DNA from: an uncultured Flavobacteriaceae bacterium
GTDB lineage: Bacteria > Bacteroidota > Bacteroidia > Flavobacteriales > Flavobacteriaceae
DNA: 64,000 nucleotides
Direction of reading: 5' to 3'
Assembly (NCBI GenBank): GCA_947486785.1
Contig: CANKUU010000005.1
Location: 1-64,000 of the forward strand
The notes under the pieces were generated by a model. It was not told where the DNA came from. It worked only from the letters and a program-made list of their open reading frames with translations, and did not search any database. The position numbers and the translations under genes were made by a program. Below are positions 17,094 to 25,986 of the stretch, piece by piece; position 1 is the stretch's first letter, and each line of letters begins with the position of its first letter.

Positions 17094-19475
17094 ATGAAAA
17101 AAAATACTTTCCTATTTTTATTTATTTCATGTATTTACTCATATTCGCAACGAGCCAATGACTGTGTTGATGCGTTTTTAGTTTGCGGTAATACTTTTGT
17201 ATCGAGTAATGTATCTGGCTTTGGCATACAGGAGCTAGATGCCTCACAAAATGCTTGTGGTTCTGAAGAAACCAATAGTGTTTGGCTGCGCTTAACAATT
17301 GCAGAAAGCGGTAGCTTAGCTTTTACTATAAGGCCAAATAATACGGATTTAGAGGTAGATTATGACTTTTATGTCTTTGGACCAAATAGTAATTGTACTG
17401 GTTTTAATGACCCTATTAGATGTAATACCACAAACCCAATCGCGGCATCTTTAAGTAATAATTTAACTGGCTTACGAGACTCTGAGAGACGCACTACCGG
17501 AGGACCCATTAAAGATGGTAATGGTTTTGTTGCATCAATTCCCGTAACTGCAGGCGAACAATACCATATACTGGTAGACCGGCCCGTTGGAAACGGTGGC
17601 TTTCATTTAGAATGGACTGGCACCGCTGGCTTTATAAGTCCTCCACAAGTAAATGACCCTGAAGACATAGAAGTTTGTTATGATGTCACCAACCTGCAAA
17701 TTGACCTTACAGAGCAAGAAGCACAAATAAATACAGATATCAATAACACAATAAGCTACTACACGAATTATGAAAATGCATTTGATTTAGAAAATAAAAT
17801 TCTCGATCCTAGTCAATTCATGTACATGGGTAATGAAATCGAAATTTATATAAGAGTTGAAAACCCTAACGGGTGTTTTGAAATAGTTGATTTTAAGATT
17901 AAACCATTTAACTTTGAGCCTATTTCTACTTTAGAAATCACCTCATGCGATAGTGACCGAAATGGCACCGAAGATTTCTCTGTAAATCAAATAAGAGAAG
18001 AAATAGAAAATAAATTTGGCACTAGAGCCGAATTTAATTTTTCACTGCACAACACAGAAGATGACGCAAATAACAATAGAACGCCCATTTCACAAGCTTC
18101 AATTACTAGGCCTACCTCTAAGATTTATGCCCGCATAAGCTCAAAAAGGATTCCTAATTGTAGTACAATTCAACCCTTAGACTTAATTGTACTTGATGCC
18201 CCTTATCCTGCTGTGATTAACTTAGTACAATGCGATGTAGACGAGTTAAATTCACTAGATGGCATCACCAGAATAAATCTAGAGCAAACATTTTTAGGAG
18301 AGAACAACGTTGAAATTTCATATTATCAGTCTATCAATGACCGAAATGCCAATAGACCAATTAATACACCCCAAGACTACACCAATCAAATCCCATTTAA
18401 TGACAGGGTTTATTACCGAGTGGTATCACAGACCTGTGAAACTACGGGTGAAATTGCACTAGAAATAAACCCAACTGTAATTAGCCTAAATACTACCAGC
18501 CCAATTATGGTCTGTGCCGAGAATGATAATTCTTCAATTTCTAAAGGCATATTTAATCTTGAAAACATCAGACAAGCAAGTTATGCTGGTTTAGATGTAA
18601 CGTTTTATGCGAATCGGACTGATCTATCCTTAGAGCAAAATCCCCTAGAAGGTAATCTAATTTCTTCATCAAAAACACTTTTTGTTCGTATTGAAACCAG
18701 TAATCAATGCCAGGGCGTTGAGGAAATCGAGCTTTTAGTAAACCCAATTCCCAATATAGAATTAGAAGAAAGCTATCAAGTTTGTACCGATGGCCAACCT
18801 TTAATCATTCAAGCTCCAAATAATTTTGACAGTTACAAATGGTACAACTTAGATACCTCTCCCCCTACAGAAATAGCAAACACACCTCAAGTTTCCATTT
18901 CTGAAAGCGGTAATTATCAATTAGAGGTAAGCACTAATTATGAAACCAATGGTCAAAGCAATACTTGTTTTGCATCCAGTGATTTTATAGTAACAGCCTC
19001 TAATAGAGCAATAATTGAGAATATTAAAATTCAAGATGCCTCAGACGTTAATTCTTTTGAAGTATTTGTTAGAGGCGATGGCGATTATGAATTTTCTATT
19101 GATAACCAAAATTATCAAAACGAGTCTTTTTTCGAAAATGCCCCCGCTGGTTTTTTTACCGTTTATGTAAGAGACAAAAAAGGTTGTGGTATTAGCCAAG
19201 AAGATATCGCTATTATTGGCTTTCCAAAATTTTTTACTCCCAATGGCGATGGTGTGAATGATATTTGGCAAATTATTGGCGTCAACGAAGAATTATTAAA
19301 CACAAGTATCAACATTTATGATAGATACGGAAAGCTATTACAACAATTTAGAGCTAGAGATCTTGGTTGGAATGGAACTTTTCAAGGCCGTAAAGCGCCT
19401 GCAGCAGATTATTGGTTTACTATTAATTTTTTAGATAGAGAAAAATTTAGAGGTCATTTTACGCTAAAGAGATAG
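17094..19475 (+). CDS. Surface protein with type B T9SS sorting domain
   Basis: Predicted secreted or surface protein of 793 residues. The signal peptide is LFLFISCIYSYSQ. Residues ~20-185 form a PPC-like beta domain (ESGSLAFTIRPNNTDLEVDYDFYVFG, VTAGEQYHILVDRP). Several Ig-like/beta modules with paired cysteines follow, and the last ~95 residues are the gliding-motility C-terminal domain (FFTPNGDGVNDIW, INIYDRYGKLLQQ, ending FTLKR). No PorP/SprF gene is adjacent, so it may use one from elsewhere. The C-terminal ~150 residues are paralogous to the next gene. Confidence 0.85.
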   Translation: MKKNTFLFLFISCIYSYSQRANDCVDAFLVCGNTFVSSNVSGFGIQELDASQNACGSEETNSVWLRLTIAESGSLAFTIRPNNTDLEVDYDFYVFGPNSNCTGFNDPIRCNTTNPIAASLSNNLTGLRDSERRTTGGPIKDGNGFVASIPVTAGEQYHILVDRPVGNGGFHLEWTGTAGFISPPQVNDPEDIEVCYDVTNLQIDLTEQEAQINTDINNTISYYTNYENAFDLENKILDPSQFMYMGNEIEIYIRVENPNGCFEIVDFKIKPFNFEPISTLEITSCDSDRNGTEDFSVNQIREEIENKFGTRAEFNFSLHNTEDDANNNRTPISQASITRPTSKIYARISSKRIPNCSTIQPLDLIVLDAPYPAVINLVQCDVDELNSLDGITRINLEQTFLGENNVEISYYQSINDRNANRPINTPQDYTNQIPFNDRVYYRVVSQTCETTGEIALEINPTVISLNTTSPIMVCAENDNSSISKGIFNLENIRQASYAGLDVTFYANRTDLSLEQNPLEGNLISSSKTLFVRIETSNQCQGVEEIELLVNPIPNIELEESYQVCTDGQPLIIQAPNNFDSYKWYNLDTSPPTEIANTPQVSISESGNYQLEVSTNYETNGQSNTCFASSDFIVTASNRAIIENIKIQDASDVNSFEVFVRGDGDYEFSIDNQNYQNESFFENAPAGFFTVYVRDKKGCGISQEDIAIIGFPKFFTPNGDGVNDIWQIIGVNEELLNTSINIYDRYGKLLQQFRARDLGWNGTFQGRKAPAADYWFTINFLDREKFRGHFTLKR

Positions 19476-19596
19476 TGTATATTTCTAAATGAATATTTTT
19501 ATAAAATAGAGCGCCTAAATTTTACTGATGATTATGGTATGGCTAACAAATGAAATAAGTTACTCAATTAAATAATTTAAAAGACTAATATTCTAT

Positions 19597-20190
19597 TTGT
19601 TTTTATTTTTCTGTTTATTGGAACTACAAGCACAGGAATTTGGAAGCACTATTGAATGTGCTAGCATTCAAGAATTTAGGGTTTCAAATTCTGAACCCGC
19701 AACTATTATACAAATAAGCCTTGTTCGCGAAAACGGCACACTTTCTATAAAGGTAGAAGTTAGCGGCATTGGTGATTACGAATTTGCTCTTGATTCTGCA
19801 AATGGTCCTTATCAAAATTCTCCAATTTTCGAGGCCATTTCTCCAACAGAACATACCATTTACGTTCGTGATAAAAATGGATGTGGCGTAGTTGAAAGAA
19901 ATCTAAAAGAAAACATCACTTCAGAAGATTTCCCTTCTTTTTTCACCCCTAACGGAGATGGAATTAACGATTATTGGCAATATAAACCTCGAAAAGACGC
20001 ATTAGAAATTAATGTTGAAACCATTTGGATTTTTAATAGATATGGCAAACTAATTGCGCAAATAAATGCAAATTCAATTGGATGGAATGGTGAAATGAAT
20101 GGCGAACCTATGCCTTCATCTGATTATTGGTTTAAAGCTGTTACATATAACGGAAAAGAGTTTTACGGGCATTTTTCACTAAAAAGATAG
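19597..20190 (+). CDS. Short paralogue consisting mainly of a type B sorting domain
   Basis: Only 197 residues, most of which align with the C-terminus of the preceding 793-residue protein (GDYEFALDS, TIYVRDKNGCG, FFTPNGDGINDYWQ, FNRYGKLIAQ, GHFSLKR). The N-terminal cargo region is missing. A hydrophobic signal-like segment (LFLFFCLLELQAQ) is present, but no ATG precedes it: the frame opens at a TAA (19573) and the first possible start is TTG at 19597. Reading upstream codons gives a natural-looking KRLIFY signal start lacking an initiator, so the start may have decayed. It may be a degenerate duplicate or a minimal exported protein. Confidence 0.6.
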   Translation: MFLFFCLLELQAQEFGSTIECASIQEFRVSNSEPATIIQISLVRENGTLSIKVEVSGIGDYEFALDSANGPYQNSPIFEAISPTEHTIYVRDKNGCGVVERNLKENITSEDFPSFFTPNGDGINDYWQYKPRKDALEINVETIWIFNRYGKLIAQINANSIGWNGEMNGEPMPSSDYWFKAVTYNGKEFYGHFSLKR

Positions 20191-20328
20191 ATAGCTTGTT
20201 TTGTAAATGCAAGGCCATTACTTTTTACGATTAAGATCTAAATCACAAAAAAGTATACGTTTAAAATAGCTTTCTAATTATCTAAGCTCAAGAATGAAAT
20301 AGACGCGCTTCATTTTGTATTTTTGACT

Positions 20329-22317
20329 ATGAAATTTAAAGTAGTATCTGAATTTAAACCTACTGGAGATCAGCCCCAAGCAATCAAGCAATTAGTAGAT
20401 GGCATGGTTACTGGTGAAAAATATCAAACGCTTTTAGGCGTAACTGGCTCAGGCAAGACTTTTACGGTGGCCAACGTTATTGAAAAAGTACAACGGCCTA
20501 CATTGATTTTAGCACATAATAAAACCTTAGCTGCCCAACTATACTCTGAGTTTAAACAGTTTTTTCCTGAAAATGCAGTAGAGTATTTTGTTTCCTACTA
20601 TGATTATTATCAACCAGAGGCTTTTATACCAACATCGGGTCTTTACATAGAGAAAGATCTGTCTATAAATGAGGATATTGAAAAACTTCGATTAAGTACA
20701 ACTTCTTCGTTACTCTCTGGGCGTCGAGATGTTATTGTAATTGCATCTGTTTCATGTTTATATGGTATTGGTAACCCTGTAGAGTTTCAAAAAAATGTGA
20801 TCAACATAAAAAAAGATCAAGTAATTGCTCGTACAAAGTTTTTGCATCAATTAGTACAAAGCTTATATTCAAGAACTACCGCAGATTTTAGAAATGGTAA
20901 CTTTAGAGTAAAAGGTGATGTCGTTGATGTTTTTCCTAGCTATGCAGACCACGCCTATCGCATTCATTTTTTTGGCGATGAAGTGGAAGAAATAGAGGCT
21001 TTTGATCCATTTAACAATACCATTATAGAGGTTTATGACAACCTGAATATATACCCTGCAAATATGTTTGTTACTTCGCCAGATATACTGCAAAACGCAA
21101 TTCATCAAATACAAGAAGATATGGTGAAACAGGTTGATTATTTTAAAGACATCGCAAAACCACTTGAAGCCAAACGACTAGAAGAACGAACTAGTTTTGA
21201 TTTAGAAATGATTAGAGAACTGGGTTATTGTTCAGGTATTGAAAATTATTCGAGATATTTAGATGGAAGAGAACCTGGCACTCGACCTTTCTGTCTATTA
21301 GACTATTTTCCTGATGACTATTTGATGGTTATTGATGAAAGTCATGTCACAATACCACAAGTGCATGCCATGTATGGCGGTGATAGATCAAGAAAAGTGA
21401 ATCTCGTAGATTATGGATTTCGCTTACCCGCAGCCATGGATAATAGACCGTTAAAGTTTGAAGAATTTGAAGCGCTACAAAATCAAGTAATCTACGTTAG
21501 CGCAACACCTGCAGATTATGAAATGAAACTTAGCGAAGGGGTTTTTGCAGAACAAATAATAAGACCCACAGGTTTATTAGATCCTATTATAGAAGTTAGA
21601 CCAAGTCTAAACCAAATAGACGACCTAGTTGAAGAGATTCAACAACGGGTTGAAAAGGATGAGCGAACATTGGTTACTACATTAACCAAAAGAATGGCAG
21701 AAGAACTAACAAAATATCTAAGTAGAATAAACATACGATGCCGATATATTCATAGCGATGTTGACACCCTAGAACGTGTTGAAATTATGCAAGATCTTCG
21801 CAAAGGTATTTTTGATGTATTGATTGGAGTTAATTTACTTAGAGAGGGCTTAGATTTACCCGAAGTTTCATTAGTCTGCATCTTAGATGCAGACAAAGAA
21901 GGTTTTCTTAGAAGTAATAGATCTCTTACTCAAACTGTAGGTAGGGCTGCTAGACATTTAAATGGAAAAGCGATAATGTACGCCGATAAAATTACGGCAA
22001 GTATGCAAAAAACAATTGATGAAACTACCTATAGGAGACAAAAACAAATTGCATACAATACAAAGCACAAACAGGTACCTGAAGCCTTAAATAAAAGTCT
22101 GGATAGCGTATTATCTAAAAACTCTGTTTCCACTTATCATTTTGAGAAAGAAGAGATGCGAGCTGCTGAACCTGATTTAGACTATTTAACGAAAGAACAA
22201 ACTGAAAAACTGATTCGCGACAAAAGAAAGTCTATGGAAAAAGCAGCTAAAGAATTAGACTTTATGAAAGCAGCGCAACTAAGAGATGAGATAAAAATGC
22301 TGCAAAACAAAGCGTAA
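20329..22317 (+). CDS. uvrB: Excinuclease ABC subunit B
   Basis: Damage-loading helicase-like subunit of UvrABC nucleotide excision repair. Walker A is LLGVTGSGKTFT near residue 40, the beta-hairpin region follows (YYDYYQPEAFIP), LMVIDESHVT is helicase motif II, and QTVGRAARHLNG is motif VI. The C-terminal UVR domain (LIRDKRKSMEKAAKELDFMKAAQLRDEI) contacts UvrC. Its ~662 residues are full length. The frame includes an upstream TTG at 20323, but the ATG at 20329 is the conserved start. Confidence 0.96.
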   Translation: MKFKVVSEFKPTGDQPQAIKQLVDGMVTGEKYQTLLGVTGSGKTFTVANVIEKVQRPTLILAHNKTLAAQLYSEFKQFFPENAVEYFVSYYDYYQPEAFIPTSGLYIEKDLSINEDIEKLRLSTTSSLLSGRRDVIVIASVSCLYGIGNPVEFQKNVINIKKDQVIARTKFLHQLVQSLYSRTTADFRNGNFRVKGDVVDVFPSYADHAYRIHFFGDEVEEIEAFDPFNNTIIEVYDNLNIYPANMFVTSPDILQNAIHQIQEDMVKQVDYFKDIAKPLEAKRLEERTSFDLEMIRELGYCSGIENYSRYLDGREPGTRPFCLLDYFPDDYLMVIDESHVTIPQVHAMYGGDRSRKVNLVDYGFRLPAAMDNRPLKFEEFEALQNQVIYVSATPADYEMKLSEGVFAEQIIRPTGLLDPIIEVRPSLNQIDDLVEEIQQRVEKDERTLVTTLTKRMAEELTKYLSRINIRCRYIHSDVDTLERVEIMQDLRKGIFDVLIGVNLLREGLDLPEVSLVCILDADKEGFLRSNRSLTQTVGRAARHLNGKAIMYADKITASMQKTIDETTYRRQKQIAYNTKHKQVPEALNKSLDSVLSKNSVSTYHFEKEEMRAAEPDLDYLTKEQTEKLIRDKRKSMEKAAKELDFMKAAQLRDEIKMLQNKA

Positions 22318-23002
22318 TTTCCTTTTAAATATCTTATTTTTGATCGTTGCGTTTTATCAAATTTAAGCTTAAGTACTATTTAACATAAACTATATTAAAA
22401 TTTTGAATATCAGTAAAATAAATATAATTTTTAGACAAGACTAAAAATAGAAATTACTACATTTTACCATATAATTTACATTCACGAGTCGCTAACTATC
22501 ACCATGATTATCGACTGAACAAAAAAACAGAATTAGTAATTATAGTACAAACCATATGATCACTAAAATATTTACACGGGGCGCAAATTTAGTTCGTGAT
22601 ACGTACCGTAGCAGTCAAAAAATTTATTGTGCTTAATGAAGAAAAAATAGCTACTAATTTAAAAGAAAACACCATAGCTTTTAACAGATTTTCATAGCAA
22701 TTTAAACTCATTAACACCTACAGAATTTTACTTTAAAACTTCACTTATATTATAGTTAGCATATATAATTGAACTATAAAATAGCTCATATTTGATCAAC
22801 TCTTAAATAGTATTTTGTTCTTAGTATTTTACAAAAAAAACTTAATCTATTATTTTTTTTCCTACAAAAAAGTGAATAGAACTTGAGCGCCTAGTATGTA
22901 CTTTGCCAAGTATTATCGTACACTTTATGTTTTAACAAAACCATTATTACTGCCAATCTTAAAATGAACCGACCTCATTAAAAAGATGGCTTTACAGCCA
23001 TT
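22318..23002 (+). other. Gene-poor stretch downstream of uvrB
   Basis: About 685 very AT-rich bases without a convincing gene. A 34-codon GTG-initiated frame near 22592 reads as coding-like but is too short to support. No tRNA, repeat or promoter was recognised. It may be decayed sequence, like the next intergenic regions. Confidence 0.4.
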
Positions 23003-23041
23003 AAAAAAAGCGCCCTTATCTTAAGACAAGAACGCTTTTTT
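23003..23041 (-). terminator. Terminator downstream of hsp20 (possibly bidirectional)
   Basis: AAAAAAAGCG (23003-23012) pairs with CGCTTTTTT (23033-23041), and the interior adds TTATCTTAAGACAA-type pairing. A and T runs flank both sides, so it could stop transcription from either direction. It lies about 70 bases beyond the hsp20 stop. Confidence 0.75.
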
Positions 23042-23113
23042 AACTAACCAACCAAACCTAACATTTGTAAGAACCTTTGCGAACTAGGGTGCTACAAAAT
23101 CATTAAATTATTT

Positions 23114-23536
23114 TTAAGATATTTCTATCACCTTTTTTGGTTTTGGTAAGGCCTCTTCTTTTTTAGGTAATACAAAGGATAAAATTCCATCTTTATAATT
23201 TGCTTCAATACCCTCTGCATTTACCGTATTTGGCAAGGTAAAAACTCTATTAAAAGCATTGAAAGCAAATTCTCTTCGAGTATACTCACCTTCATCGTTA
23301 TGCGTATCCTTTGCTTCTGATGATACTATTAACTCATCATTTTCAATCTCTATTTTAAAATCTTCTTTCTTTCCTCCGGGCACACAAAGTTGTAATTCAA
23401 AATTGGTTTCGTTTTCTTTTATATTAACTGGTGGTAATTTACTAGAAACCTTTTCTAAGCCACCAAACCAATCGGGCTGAAAAATTTCATTCATTAATGC
23501 AGGAAAAATGGGGTTGTTGTTTTTAACTAAGCTCAT
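23114..23536 (-). CDS. Small heat shock protein, Hsp20/alpha-crystallin family
   Basis: ATP-independent holdase chaperone of the cytoplasm. The alpha-crystallin domain spans about residues 35-130, with FELQLCVPGGKKEDFKIEIE, DELIVSSE and the strand NAEGIEANYKDGILSFVLPK. The C-terminal VIEIS is the I-x-I/V oligomerisation motif. At 140 residues it is normal length. It is monocistronic, with a terminator downstream. Confidence 0.93.
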   Translation of the reverse strand: MSLVKNNNPIFPALMNEIFQPDWFGGLEKVSSKLPPVNIKENETNFELQLCVPGGKKEDFKIEIENDELIVSSEAKDTHNDEGEYTRREFAFNAFNRVFTLPNTVNAEGIEANYKDGILSFVLPKKEEALPKPKKVIEIS

Positions 23537-23688
23537 AATATATATTTTTAAGGATTAAGTTTTTATTTCTTTCTGTTAAAGTCAAAAGCTGTACCAAGGC
23601 AAAACAGCTGCCCTTTTGTCTTGTTTAGGTTAAATTTTAATGACATTAAGTCTGATATTGTCTTTTTTTTGCTAAAAAACAACAAAAT

Positions 23689-23911
23689 ATGCCCAAAAAC
23701 ATCAAAGAAACAGCTGAACACAGACTAAAACTTATAGCACCTAACAAGTTTATGATTAGCTTTAAAACATCTAGAAGTACTGTAGGCGGCAGAAAATAAT
23801 GCTTTATTAGCTTTCGTATTTAATGAATTCTACGAACAAAAAAATAAATTTAAGATTTTGAACTCTAAAATAGAGAAGGTAATACGCTATACAAACCTTA
23901 AAAAAGCGTAA
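23689..23911 (+). pseudogene. Possible frameshifted gene remnant, unrecognised family
   Basis: A 36-codon frame starting at ATG 23689 stops at 23797-23799. Immediately there, the +1 frame is open for another 39 codons to 23911 and reads smoothly onward (NNALLAFVFNEFYEQKN). Together they give about 75 residues with coding-like composition and one frameshift. The family is not recognised. Chance alignment of short frames is possible. Confidence 0.3.
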
Positions 23912-23983
23912 AAAATTGAATAGTAAATACTACTTAGGCTTAAAAAATTATACACTTTTACACCTTTTAAATCGGTTGTTTTC

Positions 23984-24100
23984 AATGCTAAAACGAAACT
24001 CTTTATCTTGCTCTAACCTCAAAAAAAACCAAGCTTAAACTACATTGATGAACTTCGCAAAAACTGTACTATTACAGAACATACCTCTATTAACCTTTAA
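23984..24100 (+). pseudogene. Degraded tyrosine recombinase (integrase) fragment
   Basis: One frame, interrupted by a single TAA, reads AKTKLFILL-stop-PQKKPSLNYIDELRKNC then TITEHTSINL. This resembles the stretch of Bacteroidota integrases between the R-KT--PLLP segment and the LN-YLKEIADICGI--LT-H region just before the catalytic ARHTFA box, with intervening residues deleted. The ARHTFA box itself is gone. The assignment rests on a short pattern and is tentative, but it fits the debris-like character of 23.5-24.2 kb. Confidence 0.35.
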
Positions 24101-24249
24101 AGGTGCTAAAAAACATGTACTAGATGGGTAGTAACGAATTAAGGTTTAAGTTAACAACAGAAATGCCATATCGTTTAAAAAGAAGATAAACGAGTGTTGT
24201 TTTACTGGGTGGCAGTAATTTTATAATATCTTGCAGCAAAATAAAAATA

Positions 24250-24618
24250 ATGACCAATAACGATATTTTCAAAAAACTGAGAGTGGCGCTCATGCTTAGA
24301 GATGACGAAATTGTTGAAATTTTAAAATTAGTAGATTTTAAAATTTCAAAAAGTGAACTAGGGGCTTTTTTCAGAAAAGAAGAGCACCCAAATTATATGG
24401 AATGCGGTGACCAGGTACTACGCAACTTTTTAAATGGCTTGGTAATTCATTTACGCGGCACTAAAGAAAACCCCAAAAACCCAGGAGAAGTACTTTTACA
24501 AAAAAAAACACCCGCGTCAAAACCACACAAACCAAAGCCTGTTTACAAAGCCATACAGCGTAAAAAAGCAAACTTTGAGATTGATCACGTAAAATACAAA
24601 AACAAAAAAAAGTCCTGA
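24250..24618 (+). CDS. DUF1456 family protein (YehS-like)
   Basis: A 122-residue protein with one clear DUF1456 unit: NNDIFKKLRVALMLRDDEI, then FKISKSELGAFFRKEEHPNY and CGDQVLRNFLNGLVIHLRG. E. coli YehS (about 156 residues) carries two such units; here the second is largely replaced by a Lys-rich basic tail. Function is unknown. The stop codon lies within the left arm of the downstream hairpin. Confidence 0.75.
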   Translation: MTNNDIFKKLRVALMLRDDEIVEILKLVDFKISKSELGAFFRKEEHPNYMECGDQVLRNFLNGLVIHLRGTKENPKNPGEVLLQKKTPASKPHKPKPVYKAIQRKKANFEIDHVKYKNKKKS

Positions 24619-24643
24619 AATCACCTTTAGTGATACAGGACTT
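24604..24643 (-). terminator. Terminator of the 24666-25010 gene, overlapping the DUF1456 stop
   Basis: AAGTCCTG (24610-24617) pairs with CAGGACTT (24636-24643), with an inner ATCAC/GTGAT stem. On the minus strand the hairpin runs into eight T residues; on the plus strand it is followed by a mixed sequence. It therefore best serves the minus-strand gene ending at 24666. Confidence 0.75.
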
Positions 24644-24665
24644 CTATACTAGTCATTCACCAACC

Positions 24666-25010
24666 TTAACTAGCAATTTTTACGGCTATTGTATATTTTT
24701 TACCTGGCTTGTAGGTTTTCAAATCTACCTTTTGATAGTTCAATTTATTTTTAATAAATCGCTCAATATGTTTCTCATCAGTATTTACTGACAACACCAC
24801 AATCTCCATATCATTATTTAACATAAATAAGATATCGGCAGAATGACCCAAATCATTTTCTGCAAACGCATTCTTCTTGTTTAAAAGGCTACTAATTTGT
24901 TTTGCCAATTTTTGACCCTGAGAAGGCTCTGTACCATTTGTGGTATCATTTGCAAAAACACTACCTAAAGAAAATAAACATACTACTAAGAATAAACTAA
25001 CTTTTTTCAT
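24666..25010 (-). CDS. Small exported protein of unknown function
   Basis: 114 residues with a clear signal peptide (MKKVSLFLVVCLFSLGSVFA). The mature part has no cysteines or known motif. Its charged helical middle and beta-strand-like end (ADILFMLNNDMEIVVLSV, KYTIAVKIAS) suggest a small periplasmic alpha/beta protein. I do not recognise a named family. It converges on the DUF1456 gene with a shared hairpin between them. Confidence 0.65.
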   Translation of the reverse strand: MKKVSLFLVVCLFSLGSVFANDTTNGTEPSQGQKLAKQISSLLNKKNAFAENDLGHSADILFMLNNDMEIVVLSVNTDEKHIERFIKNKLNYQKVDLKTYKPGKKYTIAVKIAS

Positions 25011-25138
25011 GACTGTTTGTTTTTAAAACCTTAATTCGTTGATTAGCGAAATATGATAAGGTTTGATTAATAATTAATTGATGATTTACTATAAAGACGT
25101 CACAGTCACACAATTGTTACACTAGATCATTATTTTAA

Positions 25139-25678
25139 CATTTTTTTGGCTTAAAAGCAGGTGGTGGATTTGTAGATATTAACCTAAATAATGCAGGAGC
25201 TCCAGAAACAGACCCATTGTTTACTCAAAATCAAAGTTTTTTTAATCCGCATTTAGGGGCCGGAGTTAGCTTAATACACAATAAGTATTATGTAACACTT
25301 TCTACACCTAATTTTTTGAGCGGTGACCGATATGAAAAAGAAATAAACACGCCGAGAGCTGCCGTTGATAATCTCTCCCTGTATTTGGGAGGGGGATACC
25401 ATTTCGCATTAACCGATAATATTGAGTTACACCCGGCGCTGATGATGAGATATCTACAAGGAGTACCAACATCTTATGATATTTCTAGTACCTTAAGTGT
25501 AGATCAAAAATATAGCTTAGGATTTAATTATAGAGTAGATGAAATGATTTCTGTTTATGGATTTTTACAACTGATCAAAAAATTAAAACTAGGAATCTCT
25601 TACGATGCTATTATTTCTTTACCTACTAGAGTAGGTGATGATAATTCTATAGAAATGATTTTAAAATATCAGTTTTAA
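25139..25678 (+). pseudogene. 5'-truncated PorP/SprF family gene
   Basis: The frame opens after a TAA at 25136 and reads FFGLKAGGGFVDINLNN, which aligns with the middle of the intact PorP/SprF protein at 8174 (SFGLKAGGHALNIDFN). It then continues to a normal barrel end (IEMILKYQF). The N-terminal ~110 residues, including the signal peptide and QYTQY-NP-YAGS signature, are absent. An internal TTG at 25217 would give 153 residues without an export signal. It lies 308 bases before a giant type B cargo gene and is probably its inactivated former partner. Confidence 0.75.
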
Positions 25679-25986
25679 GCTAAATATGTTAGGCCGTAAA
25701 TATTTAAAACTGCTCCCCTATCGCTACGCCATTAACCTCAAAGTTCAGAACATCATTTAGCATTAAATTTTGATTTAGAAGAATCCTTTTCTACAAATAG
25801 CACCTAAGTATTATTTTATAGTAGTAAAAACAATTAATAGTAAGAAAATACGTTCTGTGAATATTTTATAAGACAAAAATATCGATATGGGAACCATTTT
25901 TACCGTTAACTAGCAAAAAAATGTCCCACAGCGCATTTTAAATGAGCAAGAGCAAAAAACAAAAAAGTAATCAACGAAATTAAAAA
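25679..25986 (+). other. Intergenic stretch before the giant adhesin
   Basis: About 308 bases without a recognisable gene, terminator or strong -33/-7 pair. It presumably carries the promoter of the adhesin, but nothing can be assigned. Confidence 0.4.

Noticed and set aside
20319-20326. TATTTTTG box just before uvrB
   Set aside because: A start at the usual distance would fall inside the second codon, so it cannot be the uvrB promoter with ATG 20329.
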